A DNA stretch of 64,000 nucleotides from Diphasiastrum complanatum (Eukaryota > Streptophyta > Lycopodiopsida > Lycopodiales > Lycopodiaceae): assembly GCA_029204225.1 (NCBI GenBank), contig CM055100.1:62875141-62939140 (forward strand), written 5' to 3'. Numbering within the stretch: position 1 is the first letter of the stretch; each line of letters begins with the position of its first letter. Shown here piece after piece: positions 1 to 10,388 of this stretch. A program made the position numbers and the translations under genes. The notes below the pieces were generated by a model that had not been told where the DNA came from, ran no database searches, and worked only from the letters and a program-made list of their open reading frames with translations.

Positions 1-24
1 GCTCCAAGTCCCGTCGGGACTGAT

Positions 25-822
25 ATGGAAAATATGACGCGTGCAATTAATTTGTTGCAGCAACAAATTGTTGACATGCGGGCTAAACATGAACGGGCGG
101 AGGCCGAAATGTCTCAATCTCGGCAAGCACTCCTTAACCCGATGTGTACTCCGGATAGACACCAAGACGTGGTCTTGGCTTGGTTGGATCGATGGACTTC
201 ACATTTTTCCATGCACGATCTACCAGATAGCTCGCGGATTGCTATGGCCATCATGTTCTTACGCGGTAAAGCGTATTCATGGTGGCAGGATCTTAAAGAT
301 CGACCTACGGTCCCAACTACTTGGGATGATTTCCAAGTAGCCTTTAAGGTTGCCTTTATCCTCAATTTGCCACATTGCAAATGGGGACAAAGCCTTTGGA
401 CGTTTTTCTGCAAGACTTCCAAGAGACTGCTTCGCGATTTTTTAACCGCATAGACGGAGTGCTCGTTAAGTTGCATTTTATATTGGGCTTGCCCAAAGAA
501 TATCAGTTGGAGGTCCGCCGCCATTAGCCACAATCCTTAGAGGATGTCGTGCGTTTCGCTCGGGACGGACGACACGCACACTGTGACCCGCAAAGAACAG
601 CAAAAGCCTGAATCCAAAGTCAAACCCTCAATGGGCCCTCCTCTCAAAAAGGGCAAGGAGCGAGTGGTTGACGAAGCTTCCCCTTCGAGAAAGAAAAAGA
701 AGCACCCTCGGTTTGAGAGAGCTAACTTTAATGAGGCCAAAAGCGAAGGGTTGTGTTTCTACTGCATAGAGAAGGGGCACTTTTCCAAGGACTGCCCGGA
801 AGAAGGGTGGCCGCTCCTTTAA
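25..822 (+). pseudogene. Ty3/gypsy gag remnant with zinc knuckle
   Basis: Degenerate gag of a plus-strand Ty3/gypsy element; the window opens inside it, so the 5' LTR is not visible. Frame 25-453 carries the retrotransposon gag signature (a run of AMAIMFLRGKAYSWWQDL followed by W-DDF--AF), the capsid-like domain that packages element RNA. After frame breaks near 440-540, frame 544-822 has a lysine-rich stretch and a canonical CX2CX4HX4C knuckle (CFYCIEKGHFSKDC) at about 751-792. Stops and shifts separate the two parts, so no intact gag can be made. It lies directly upstream of the protease and polymerase remnants in the same orientation. Confidence 0.85.
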
Positions 823-883
823 GGCACCAAGTAATTCTTCTATTTCTTGCATTGATGTATCTTCTAAAGATGAAACAATTTGT

Positions 884-1114
884 ATGAATTGTTGTTTTAA
901 CAATGCGGTTTTTGGACCTCACAACCCCATTCGTATGAGTGGGTTCGTAGGTAGCCAACCCGTGAGTGTTCTTTTTTACGACAGTTCTACACATAATTTT
1001 ATTAATGCTAAGTTGGTGCAAAAGCTGCAGTTAGCAACCACACCAAGTGACCACAAGTATGTGGTTAGGATGGCAGCTGGTGGGGAGCAGCAGGTCTGGG
1101 ACCACTTAGTGTGA
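884..1114 (+). pseudogene. Ty3/gypsy retropepsin remnant
   Basis: This short frame matches the aspartic protease that follows gag in Ty3/gypsy polyproteins. The active-site loop reads YDSSTHNFI where the family has a D-[ST]-G-[AS] motif followed by THNFI. The catalytic Asp is kept, but the flap-proximal glycine is gone and the loop is one residue short, so activity is unlikely. The frame ends at 1114, exactly where the reverse transcriptase palm should begin, and the sequence resumes in the RT thumb. This marks a large internal deletion. Confidence 0.75.
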
Positions 1115-1115
1115 G

Positions 1116-1790
1116 TTATTTCAAACAAGACTCAAGTATTTGGGACATATTGTTTCCGATCGAGGTCTAGAGATCGATTACGATAAGGTCCAGAAAGTTC
1201 GTGATTGGCCTATCCTGAAAACCATTAGGGAAGTTAAATCTTTTTTGGGCTTCAGGTTTTTTCCATAAATTCATTAAAAACTATGCCTTAATCGCATTGC
1301 CTCTAACGAATCTTCTTAAGGGAGTGAAAAAAGCCAAAAGAAAAACTAAAAAGGGTAATAAGAAGAAGGCCGGAAGGCGTTCGAAAAGCAGTCCACCTGT
1401 TGTTTGGACCGATGAACTTAATCAAAGCTTTGAGGCCTTGAAGATTTTAGTGTCTACAACTCCTATCTTGCACATAGTGGTGCAGTCCTTTACCAGGATG
1501 GTAGACCTGTGGCTTTCAAAAGCAAGAAGTTGGACCCAACTCAAAGTAGATATTCTACTTATGAGAAGGAACTTTTTGTTGTCATCCATGCGTTAAAGAT
1601 CTGGAGACATTATTTGTACGGATCTAAATTCATGGTTATGACGGATCATGAGTCTCTTAAGTATATTTGTGATGCCTCGGACCTTAGAGGTCGTAAGGCC
1701 CGTTGGTCAGAACTCATTCGGGAGTTCAAATTCGACATTAAGTATCGTCGAGCGAATTGTGTCGCTGATGCTTTGAGCCGGATTGGTGAG
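1116..1790 (+). pseudogene. Ty3/gypsy RT thumb and RNase H remnant with basic insertion
   Basis: From about 1125 one frame reads the end of the RT domain (LKYLGHIVSDRGLEIDYDK, then a VKSFLGF motif). The palm with the YxDD box is absent. A frame from 1297 gives the thumb-to-RNase H junction (W-ELNQSFEALK), and the frame from 1509 gives RNase H itself (STYEKELFVVIHALK, MTDHESLKYI, and ADALSRI at the end). At 1318-1390 a run rich in Lys and Arg (starting KKAKRKTKKGNKKKAGRR) separates the thumb from the tryptophan of the RNase H lead-in; this is unusual for the family. Several frameshifts make it a pseudogene. Confidence 0.85.
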
Positions 1791-1825
1791 GTTAATCAGT
1801 TCTGCTTGCTGAGTTCGAAACCGAG

Positions 1826-2833
1826 TTGTATCTTTCTCTGCGAGATCTTTGTCGGACCGATGAGATTTTCGGTCAAGAAGTCCTGACAAGAAGCTCTGTT
1901 ATGAGAGATAATCTTGGAAAGCAGGATTCCAGGAAATCTTGCAAAGAGAAGATACTTGATGATTATTCCATTCGAAATGGTTTACTTTTCCGTAGAGGAA
2001 AAGTTTGTGTGCTAGATATCGCGGACATTAGGGCCCAAATCCTGCACGAGTGCCACGATAGCCCCAGCGCGGGACACCCGACACTTGACCTTGTTAAGAG
2101 AGGACTTTATTGGCCAAAAATGAAAGGTCATGTCGAGGCCTATGTTCAAAAGTGTGAACAATGCCAAGTAAACAAAGCGGAAAGACTCAAAGTAGCTGGT
2201 CTATTACATCCGTTGGAAATTCTCAACAAGAAGTGGGAAAGTATTTCCATGGATTTTGTGGTCGGACTTCCCAAGTCTGGGAAGGGTCACGATGTCATTT
2301 GGGTAGTAGTTGACAAGCTTACCAAGATGGCTCAATTTATACCAACAAAAATTATTGTCAATGCTTCAGAACTTGCTCAACTCTTTGTCGAAAAGTTGTT
2401 CAGGTTGTATGGTTTGCCGAACGATATTGTTAGTGATTGTGATTCCAAGTTCACTGGCAAGTTCTGGCAGGCAGTCTTCAAAAGACTGGAAACTACCTTA
2501 AGTCTATCGTCTACCGATCACCCAGAAACCGATGGTCAGACCGAACGTGTCAACCAGTCGATGGAAGATATGCTTCGCGCATATGTTTCCAAGCGACAAT
2601 CAGATTGGGAAAAGGACCTCCCAATGGTTGAGTTCGCATACAATAGTATGAAGCATTCTGCCACTGGTTTAATCCTTTCATGCTCTTGTACGGCTTTCAG
2701 CCTCGTTCCCCTATCTTCGTTGGACTCAAAGGTCTCAAGGTTCAAGCTGCAGCGGATTTCTTGCGAAATGTTGCAGGTGGCTCGGGAAAGCATTAGATCG
2801 GCTCAGGATCGAGCCCAATTCTATGCTAACTGA
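1826..2833 (+). pseudogene. Ty3/gypsy integrase, long open frame
   Basis: A 335-codon frame encoding most of an LTR-retrotransposon integrase, the enzyme that inserts element cDNA into the host genome. The H2C2 zinc-binding domain is present (CHDSPSAGH, then CEQCQVNKA about 30 residues on). The catalytic core follows: the first Asp in ISMDFV, the second in VSDCDSKFTGKFW, and the Glu in TDGQTERVNQSME, so the DDE triad is preserved. After YNSMKHSATG the frame drifts from the family pattern, and a stop at 2833 cuts it from the C-terminal domain read at 2870-3235. It is the best-preserved part of this element. Confidence 0.9.
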
Positions 2834-3235
2834 AGCCGCACTCCTCGAGAATTTGAGATTGGTGATTGGGTGTATCTTAGAATCCCAAAAGACTCTACCA
2901 CACTTCGAACGGGGAGATGTCCGAAGTTATCTCCACGTTTTAGCGGACCCTTCAAAGTTCTTAACAAGATTGGTAGGGCTGCGTATAGACTAGAACTCCT
3001 TGTTGGAACTACGGTTCATCCTGTATTCCATGTTAGTCGTTTGAAGGAGCGACTTAGTGGAAAAGATGACTTGATTCCCACAGATAATCTAGTGCTATTG
3101 GAGGATTTGACTGCTTTTGTACCGCATGAACCAGATAGGATCATGGATACCCGACGTTGGAAAGGTAAGTCAAATGATGAGGACACCTGGGAGAGGGAGG
3201 AGGATTTAAGACTTAGACTCCCTGGTTTTCCCTAG
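2834..3235 (+). pseudogene. Integrase C-terminal region with chromodomain remnant
   Basis: The frame at 2870-3235 continues the integrase C-terminal domain (LSPRFSGPFKVLNKIGRAAYRL, then HPVFHVSRLKERL) typical of Ty3/gypsy. It ends with RWKGKSNDEDTWERE, the second half of a chromodomain, which marks the chromovirus clade and is thought to guide insertion to chromatin. The segment between the IMDTR and WKGKS motifs is shorter than usual, so the chromodomain is probably deleted in part. The same WKGKSNDEDTWERE string recurs at about 5925-5966 in a second fragment. Confidence 0.85.
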
Positions 3236-3245
3236 AAGGAGTTAT

Positions 3246-3256
3246 GGGGCGGGGAA
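3246..3256 (+). other. Polypurine tract of gypsy element
   Basis: GGGGCGGGGAA directly precedes a TGTTATG start. It sits just after the integrase stop and fits the plus-strand primer of an LTR retrotransposon. Confidence 0.6.
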
Positions 3257-3740
3257 TGTTATGTACCATAACAATACGCCCTTCAGTGACGGCCTCGCAA
3301 GGGGCACGACGCAGGTCTGGCGTTATCGACATGTTTCGGTGCCACGCGTCACCATCCTAGGTGGTCACGTGTCGCCGGCAAGACCGTGCTTGATGGGACT
3401 CACAATGCTATGCCTATATAGTGGTGGGGCTTCCCTCTTTCCATTCACTCAGTCTACCCAGGGAGTTGGTGGATGGAGAGCACGTGCATGAGCCAGGATG
3501 TATCTCCAGGCCAGGAGATGTGTGCTAGGGAGAGCCGAGTGCGATGGCTGGTGGTACGGGATGCCAATTATCGTAGGAGGCTCAACTAGGCATGACTATG
3601 TCGATAGCTCCATTGCATGGGGGTGGGTCGATTGTGACCCTATGGATGGGCAGATATGGTGCGTCGTCACTGGTATGGGGTGTGCGGAACCTTCAAGGCA
3701 GTCGGAGATCGTAGGGAGTTGTAACAGAGTCCCTCCTCTT
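3257..3740 (+). repeat. 3' LTR of the first Ty3/gypsy element (end uncertain)
   Basis: The sequence begins TGTTATGTACC right after the polypurine tract. It carries a TATA-like CTATATAG near 3414 followed by a pyrimidine stretch, as expected for U3/R. No second LTR lies in the window, so the right end is estimated. The start and several inner blocks resemble the sequence from 6030, suggesting related families. Confidence 0.5.
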
Positions 3741-4148
3741 TCAAGATGAATCCAAAAAGGGAAAGGCCTCGACATACTTTGCACATATGGATGAAAAAAA
3801 GAGTAACTCTACTGGTAGAGTGCAAGCACTGGCCCCGAATTTGGATAAAAAATACATAAGCTGGGGACCTCATTATCAGTGGTTGATTGACGAAATGCTT
3901 AGCTACTCGGTAAGTTACTCACAAATTGCTCACTTTAAAATCAGTTAGCTCAGTTAGATCAGCATATTCAGCTATATTTAGGCTATGCTGCATAGATTAT
4001 GATGAAGAATGCCTCTCCTTAGGCTCACTTATGCACAATCCTCAAGCACCCCTTAACCCTGACCCTTCCTAACGTCGACACATGGCCAATTCCGTGCATA
4101 GTCGACACTTGCCACTCGGCAATACCCTGACACATGCAAGTGAGTAGG
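3741..4148. other. Spacer with no recognisable feature
   Basis: No coding frame, LTR end or structured repeat could be supported here. It may include the end of the preceding LTR or the distal part of the minus-strand LTR whose start is at 4522. Confidence 0.5.
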
Positions 4149-4298
4149 CTAACATGTGTCACTCATACACTAGACCAAGTGTCCCAGTGAGCATATGACA
4201 CGTTTCATGTTTGGCTGGTCGACCCTGACATGTGTCACTCATTCACTAGACCAAATGTCCTAGCGAACATATGACACATATCCCTTTGACTAGTCAAC
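4149..4298. repeat. Imperfect 75-bp tandem duplication
   Basis: Two adjacent copies (4149-4223 and 4225-4298) share the order ACATGTGTCACTCAT, ACTAGACCAA, ATGTCC-AG, CATATGACAC and a GAC/GTCAAC end, with scattered substitutions. Smaller pieces of the same motif (GACACATG, GTCGACA) occur just to the left. The block probably lies in the LTR of the minus-strand gypsy remnant. Confidence 0.75.
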
Positions 4299-4522
4299 TC
4301 CTACTTATTAGGAGGTCAGTCCAGCCACTCCTAATTAATGACCTAGTACCCTACACCAAAGCAACATGCGACTCAGAGGCTCAGAAGCTCTAATAACAAT
4401 CTTATTTACATTGTTTACAAAGGTCACCACAAGCGGGTGACTTTAACCAATTCTCTATTTTAAAAAACTACAGTTGTGCATAAAACAATAAACAACTGGG
4501 ATAGGGAGTAAAAGTTGTAACA
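4299..4522 (-). repeat. Probable LTR of minus-strand gypsy remnant
   Basis: Read on the minus strand, an LTR starts TGTTACAAC at 4522, immediately after a purine tract at 4523-4533 (GGGGGAAGGGA). The far end was not located and may extend left through the tandem duplication. Confidence 0.5.
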
Positions 4523-4533
4523 TCCCTTCCCCC

Positions 4534-5815
4534 TCGAGTAACATCGTCCACGATGGTAATGCTACGATACTATGCACGGTCTCCCAAGTAGCATCAGAAG
4601 GGCCTGCCATGCCAAGCGACCAAGTACTCACAGATCAGACAGTTGCATAATCGTCTCTCCCGCCTATCCAATACCCTTGCCTACCCATGGGTTGCTTCTC
4701 CCTGCTCCTGGAATGCAAACAAACCATCAGACAACAAGTTCTCACCATTATGTAAAACTTGTTTCAATGTCGAAACATAAAATACAAATGCACTTTACAA
4801 GCTTCAAGCAAACCTAACTTATAAGAAACATCACTGATTTTTTGAACATCTTTCCAGGGTCAACCATAACAAGGGCATAACATGTAACATTTGCCCGTCT
4901 TAAGGGTCTTCGAGTCCTTGTATACTCGGAAAAACACCATGTCGCCTACCACAAACTATCTAGGCGTGCAATGTTGATAAGCATAAGATTTAGCTCAATC
5001 CATCGCTTGCCTTACATTAATTGAGCTCGAAAGGCCTCATTTTAGTACTTACATTTTTTTGTCATTGTACGCAAACTCCAACAGCGGCAAGTACTTCTCC
5101 CACTGAGTTTGCTTATCTCAATTGGAAGCTCGATGAATAGCTAGCTACTCCAGACGCATCAATCTTTTTACGCCTTGGAATAAAATGAGCCAATGTCAAC
5201 TATAACCAAGATAGAATCATGTTGTAACTGCGTACAAGGCAAGTTGGTGACAAAGTCCATGGAGATACTCTCCCATCTTCCTTCTAGCATAGATAGTGGG
5301 TGTAAACTTCCAGAAGTTTTAAGCCTTTTGGCTTTATTGACCTGGAACTTCAAACAGTGTGTTACATAATGGTAAACATCTTTTTTTTAAGTTTAGGCTA
5401 CCAGATGTTACGTCGGATCAACTCATAGGTCTTATCCACACCAACGTGACCTGCACTAGGGGAATCATGACATTAATAGACAATCTTCTTACGCAACTCC
5501 TCACAAGTTGGAATGACAAGTTTTCCATTTCTCTTGATCATTCCATCATCTATGGTATATCTAGGGTACGTGTGAGCAAAGAGACTAGAACTCTCATTCG
5601 GAGATTCTAGTTGCGTAAGACTTGCCTCTCTCACAATTCCCTCACAATGAGGATCCTCTTGTTGAGCCTGTCTGATCTCAACAATCAGGTTATTCTCAAT
5701 GACCACAAAAGACATTTGATACAATATACGAGATAATGCATCAGCCACACAATTTTAGGCACCCTTCTTGTACCGAATTTCCACGTGAATTCCTGCATGA
5801 ACTCAGCCCACATGG
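4534..5815 (-). pseudogene. Ty3/gypsy RNase H and integrase remnant, inverted
   Basis: On the minus strand this reads the end of RNase H (WAEFMQEFTWKF and ADALSRI, about 5815-5715), then the integrase H2C2 finger (CHDSPSAGHVGVDKTYELIRRNIW near 5440-5380, given here in part) and QVNKAKRLK, then the core start (WESISMDFV, about 5285-5260). It continues with the late core (QWEKYLPLLEFAYND, about 5110-5065) and a C-terminal piece (VGDMVFFRVYKDSKTLKTGK, about 4950-4890). The central core with the second Asp and the Glu is missing, and stops and shifts are frequent. It ends at a polypurine tract and LTR start, consistent with a 3' end. Its 5' side is cut at about 5815, where plus-strand gypsy sequence begins. 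Confidence 0.8.
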
Positions 5816-6029
5816 CTTAGATGAACTAGTTGAGCTAGAGGATCTAATTACCTTTGTACCAGTGGTGCCAAAAAAGACTGTCGAGGTTCGTTGACACCAC
5901 TTGAGAATCTAAATTTTGTCCACTGGAAAGGGAAATCAAATGATGAGGACACTTGGGAGAGGGAAGATTATTTACGACTGAACTTCCTTGGTTTGTCCCT
6001 TTAGGAGGAGGCTCTTAACGGTGGAGGAA
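5816..6029 (+). pseudogene. Chromodomain-end fragment of a Ty3/gypsy element
   Basis: A plus-strand scrap reads ELVELEDLITFVP, then after a stop and shift VHWKGKSNDEDTWERE. This is the terminal integrase linker and chromodomain of a chromovirus. It closely resembles the end of the element at 2834-3235, so it is a relative. A purine-rich GGTGGAGGAA at 6020-6029 precedes a TGACACG LTR-like start. Confidence 0.75.
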
Positions 6030-6180
6030 TGACACGTACCCATAAGGGCACGCAACAGATTACCTGAGGTGACAGTCTCGATATTCGAGACAAGACACGG
6101 TTTGGACCTATAGGTCCTTTGGGTGACACGTGTCAATGGCTCAGGTGGTTTATCAAGGTCACATAGTGATGACAGAGGGA
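6030..6180 (+). repeat. Truncated LTR start
   Basis: The sequence starts TGACACGTACCCATAAGG after a purine tract and shares blocks with the LTR at 3257 (ACGTACC, GGTGACA, CACGTGTCA). Within about 150 bp it runs into unrelated polymerase sequence, so it is a truncated copy. Confidence 0.45.
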
Positions 6181-6199
6181 ATGGCTACAAACCCAGCTA

Positions 6200-6630
6200 A
6201 GGTGGCTATGCAATTAAGTTGGCCTTGGCCGACTAATATTCGTCAGCTAAAGTCACTCTTGGATTTTTGCATTTTTTATTGAAGCTAGCTGCTCCATTGA
6301 TTGACCAATTACGCAGAGACAACATTTTGGTTATTAGGGTGAAGGAAACTGAGGACAATTTTGAGGCACTGAAGGAGCCAGAGGCCTCTGCACCTATGCT
6401 CGAGATGGTCGATCCCCAAAAGCCATTTCATTTAGATCGATGCAAGTGACATTGCGATAGGGGCAGTTCTCAGCTGGGAGGGGAGGGCAATAGCTTTTGA
6501 TTCCATGAAAAAGTTGTAGATCAGTTGACTAAAATGGCTCAATTCATTCCAACTCAGAAGAAGGCTACAACCATGCACGTTGCAAGCCTGAAAGCTAACA
6601 AGATCTTCAAAGTAACAGTACCATAGTGCC
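6200..6630 (+). pseudogene. Chimeric RT-thumb / RNase H / integrase scrap
   Basis: Three gypsy polymerase blocks are compressed into 430 bp. The thumb motif WPWPTNIRQLKSLL is near 6221-6262, the RNase H lead-in LKEPEASAPMLEMVDPQKPF is at about 6370-6430, and the RNase H start DASDIAIGAVLSWEGRAIAF is near 6438-6500. A jump then leads to the integrase motif VDQLTKMAQFIPT at about 6510-6550. The remaining RNase H and the integrase zinc finger are deleted. This is a fossil made by internal deletion. Confidence 0.75.
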
Positions 6631-7959
6631 AAAAAATAGATCCCTGTAAACAGTCCTCATCTTTGGATTTTTTTTTATATTCCTCTGGCCTAGTCTGTTG
6701 AAGGTCAACAAGCATCTGCTAATCGGCTACCAAAGCTTGGAACACTAAACTACCATTTTTGTTGATTTTTCATCTCCATCACCTTCATTTGAAGTTAATG
6801 CCTTGCTTCAGATTTAATTGCTCGGCTGTCTTAAAGAGGGTACATTTAATATTTGATTTTCACCTGTGAGATAATTTTCACCTGTGAGACACACAAAGGT
6901 GGCCAAATCATACCCTTCAAATCCCTTGTGATTGTAGCTATCTATCTTCTTTAGTGTTGAGATAGTTGAACCTTTTACAAGCTTAATCACTGGCCTAAAG
7001 TAAGCTCATACTCTTTGAACTTTCAAGAGAAGCCCTTGTGGCACCAAAATTTAAGTGACTGTAACCTGCTTAGAACTTTGTGCCTTTATATTTGCTTCTT
7101 CTGTTCATGAAGGAACTTGTTTTTGTTTCACTAAACCAAGGACAAGATGGCTTTCCATTCTCAAATTTGTAAACTAAATCCTTCCTATGGTGAACTTCCT
7201 AGAAAGGCTAGAAGCTGTTTTGTTCTCATCATTTTTGGCAACAAAAAGTTCCACTATAACTATGTTATCTCAATTTCCATATTTTCTTTGAAAATGAAAG
7301 ACTTGCACATATTTACCAAACAAATGAACCACCCTATTATATACGAGTTAATATGTCCACTAAGAAGGAAATGCGTAGTTTATGGTTACGTGTCTAGGCT
7401 TAAAGCGAAATCAACCCTCCTATAAGAAAAGGATGCACTTGGATGAAAGGAACTTCTCTCCGGTGTGCCAGTATGAACTCTTCAGATAAGAAGTTTTAGC
7501 TCACTTGATGTTACGTCTCTTTGATAACAATCAGCTTAGCTTTTCCTCGTATCACTTCTTTAATAAGTGACAAATAAGAACATGTATCTGCACCTTCATG
7601 GCAACAAATGGACGGAAGCATTTCCACCCAATATATCTAAACAGATACAAGAAGGGCCACGCTGATAGATGTTCTTACATTGCAAACTTCCAGAATTCAA
7701 ACTAGGTCCAGAGGCAGACAATCTTATCAATACTTCGAAACTTCTCTTACGATTAGTTTATGAAGATTAGTTTATGAAGGCCAGAATATATATTTATTTG
7801 ATATAGGAAAGGAAAGATGTTAAATTAGGAACTACTTTGTGTTGGTTGAGCAGAACTTCCACAGATCTAAAAGGATTATCATAATCAGGTACAACAACAT
7901 CAATTGAAAAGTGACTCAGGAAAAAACTAATGACTATCATAAACTTCCAGTCTACTAAC
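6631..7959. other. Spacer, probably intron of the FTSH-like gene
   Basis: AT-rich sequence without a recognisable domain. A 92-codon frame at 7147-7425 (+) has no family signature that I can name and is probably chance. Because an FTSH-type exon ends in a strong splice donor at 7960/7959 on the minus strand, the sequence to its left should be intronic. I did not find the next exon on the minus strand in this stretch. Confidence 0.5.
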
Positions 7960-8244
7960 CTCTTTGCAAGGCCTTCAGCAATGAGCTCTCATCCAGCCTA
8001 TCAACTTTCACCAATGCTTTCACATATTCCGCTAATGCTCCAGAATTATGATGCTGCAAAGGTCTTCCTTCAAACCAACGAATAACACCCTCTGGATCAA
8101 CTTTATTCAGCTCCCTCAAAAGTTTCACCTGGTTATCCTCCAAATCAAAGCCAGCCTCTCTTTCCAATTGTTGCTCCAGTCTCCTCGAAAACTTGCCAAT
8201 ATAGCCCCCCAAATAACGTTTCTGCACTGCATTTTGGAAAGGCC
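7960..8244 (-). CDS. FTSH4: FTSH4-type mitochondrial i-AAA protease, N-terminal exon (exon B)
   Basis: This exon encodes the N-terminal region, ahead of the transmembrane and AAA domains, of a plant mitochondrial inner-membrane ATP-dependent zinc protease. The hallmark is the run ALAEYVKALVKVDRLDES followed by LLKALQRG, which I recall as near-identical in plant FTSH4 proteins. The upstream segment (RRLEQQLEREAGFDLED, VKLLRELNKVDPEGVIRWFE) also fits. The exon ends CAAAGAG with donor GTTAGT (intron from 7959) and starts after acceptor TTAGCAG (exon from 8244). Its opening phase takes two bases, which fits the one base left by the exon at 8778-8892. The AAA ATPase and HEXXH peptidase exons are not visible, so the gene either continues left of the window or is truncated by transposons. 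Confidence 0.72.
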
Positions 8245-8777
8245 CTGCTAACACAATGGATTCTGTTGAGAACAGTTCATATGATAGCAGATCTCATCCT
8301 TGAATACGGTACGTACTTACCTCCATGCGACTCTTAAACCATGTAAAGTGTAAGCGGGCTGACCAGACGAGGTATCAGTGTGGAATACTAAAGATCACCG
8401 GTTATATACGTGCCATAGCAAATGACAAAGGTTCAAATCAATGTTCAGCTAATTGAGATAAAAATTTGATTTCCATAACAGAAAGTCTAAAATTTTACAA
8501 TTGGGTGCACAAATACCAGTGAACTTAGGACAAAATGCTTTTAACTTCAGTGGGTGATAAGTACAGCCATGTGCAGCTAGAAAACGTCACATGAAAATAT
8601 CCAACTAAGCAAGCAGCAGTCTCAATTCAGGTAATAGGATTGGAACTGGCACATCTATTTACAGCTTGAAACATTTCCAAAATTGGTGGGAAGCTGAATT
8701 TGCTAATAAACCCACATTCAATAACGCGACATGAAAGAAAATAATGCTCTTTATAGGAAACATAAGCACCTGCGCAC

Positions 8778-8892
8778 CTGTATTAACCAAGCCAAGAGCA
8801 TCAAAATGCAACTGCTGAACATATGCTTCAGGTTGACGGTGGAAGCTTCCCAGGAAGCCAGAAGAAACCGTATGCCTAAAACTATTTCTACC
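8778..8892 (-). CDS. FTSH4: FTSH4-type gene, upstream exon (exon A)
   Basis: A 115-bp minus-strand exon too short for a simple ORF search. It is bounded by an acceptor (TTCATTGGCAG, ending at 8893) and a donor (AATACAG then GTGCGC, from 8777). The single open frame reads about 38 codons, including FRHTVSSGFLGSFHRQPEAY and VQQLHFDALGLVNT, and leaves one base. This completes a glycine codon with the first two bases of the exon at 8244, so splicing keeps the frame. The Ser/Arg-rich composition fits the poorly conserved stretch after a mitochondrial targeting peptide. The first exon with the start codon was not identified. The support is splice-site and phase agreement, not homology. Confidence 0.55.
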
Positions 8893-9342
8893 CTGCCAAT
8901 GAACAAGGCATATGAATTAGAAACTTGTTTCAGTTACTGTGCACTGCTCATTCATTTTAAACCAACAGTCAAACTCAACTTCTCTGTAAGGGGGAAAAAT
9001 ATGCCTTTTTTTAACTTTGAACTTTAGAGATTTTTAGCTTTTATAAGTCTCAGCTGATCTTCAGAATCTTCAGCTGCTAGACTAAAACCAACCAGGTTGC
9101 AATTTACTCATTTCAACGATATAAGAATAATGATTTAGGATTTTTACCTCACGACACAAAACTTGAAAGGTTGTTCAACAGAGTGCATTGAAGCTCCATT
9201 CTGAAAAACTATAAAAAATCCAATTTTTTTAATTGGTTGCTTTTTCCCGATCAGATTCAGATGAAACAATTCTCTCTTGGATTTCTTTCAGTTGCCTTGT
9301 TGGAAGTTATTTATATGCCATGTTAGTTACTGAGTGTGTAGT
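8893..9342. other. Spacer upstream of exon A
   Basis: A possible acceptor (TTTTTCAG, near 9205) and donor-like GTAAAA (near 9145) on the minus strand enclose about 53 bp, but the phase needed to join exon A meets a stop, so no exon is called. The rest is AT-rich and ends at the left LTR of a gypsy element. Confidence 0.4.
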
Positions 9343-9761
9343 AGTTATGGACTCGGCTCATTACATTCGCCGCGTCCATTTACATTTACAGTTACTTTAC
9401 TTTATGCATAAGCAGGCCTTGGGCCCTTTTTTATTCATTAGTGACATTCAGACTATATATATGGTTGGCCTTTGGCCTTATTATTCATTATTAAGCCATT
9501 TGGACATATTACTGGAGAGTGGGGGCCTTCTTGGAGGGCGCACTATTATCCCTCCCAGTTGGGCCCTAGCCACTGGAAGCTTCCTTTTAGGGCTTCCTCT
9601 TGGCTATAAGTAGGGAAACTGTGTCATTTGTCATTCAGCTGATGATATTGATCTCTCTCTTTAGCCTCCTTAATCTCTCTCTCCTGCTTTCTAGGGTTAA
9701 GTCTTGCTTATGTGATGCTTTCATAGCTTAATTCTAGATCAGCTGTGGCTCTATTCGTAAC
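9343..9761 (+). repeat. 5' LTR of internally deleted Ty3/gypsy element
   Basis: The first 155 bp or so repeat almost exactly at 12064-12221, with only two substitutions and a 4-bp ATAT indel noted, which identifies an LTR. A TATA-like GGCTATAAGTAGGG lies near 9601, followed by CT-rich sequence suited to R/U5. The end is set by the primer binding site at 9763. The same promoter layout occurs in the LTR-like repeat at 33624. Confidence 0.85.
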
Positions 9762-9762
9762 T

Positions 9763-9775
9763 TGGTATCAGAGCA
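9763..9775 (+). other. Primer binding site (initiator-Met tRNA type)
   Basis: TGGTATCAGAGCA follows the LTR and matches the plant initiator methionine tRNA 3' end complement used to prime minus-strand cDNA. Confidence 0.85.
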
Positions 9776-10388
9776 CTTTTCTGAGCACAATCTGGAATTT
9801 TTTCTTTGCTAGCAGCCTTGCCTTGCTCCTCCATCGCTGTTCCTACAGCTCCATTACCGTTTTGACAGCCCTGTTCCATCGCTGCTCCTTCCACTCCTTC
9901 CTGCCCAGCGTTCCCCCTGTTTTGTCCCCTCTTTTCTTTGTTGCCCAGCGCTCCTCCTCTTCCTTTCCATCGCTGTCCTTCCGACCTATCACTTTCGTCT
10001 GATATTTTTCCAGTTTGCAGCCATCTTCCACAGTTAGTTCCCTGACTGTCCAGCGCCCATCCTCATCCAAAAACTACCCAATTCCGACATCATTTGCTAT
10101 TCCAAACAGCTAAAATTCTTCAACCTGTAAATCGCTGCCTCGGCACTCCCAACTTGTCACTTTTGCCTTTTTTTTTTTTCTCCAATTCCAGCCATCTTTT
10201 ACAGCTTATCAAAAGGCTGTCGCGCGCTCATTCTCCACCACATTTTCAGGAATTCTGACTCCGTTTACTCTTTCAAATTCACATTGTATCCCTGGCTGTC
10301 TAGCGCATTTTCACAGCTTCTCCATTGTTCATTGCTGTCTGTTTTTTTTTCAGTTGTGATAATATTGGTTGTAATAGGCTAATTTGGG

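Noticed and set aside
7147-7425. 92-codon plus-strand frame as a gene
   Set aside because: No recognisable family, no context, and it lies in the likely intron of the FTSH-like gene.
9140-9210. Possible additional FTSH exon between TTTTTCAG and GTAAAA on the minus strand
   Set aside because: The phase needed to join the exon at 8892 runs into a stop codon.
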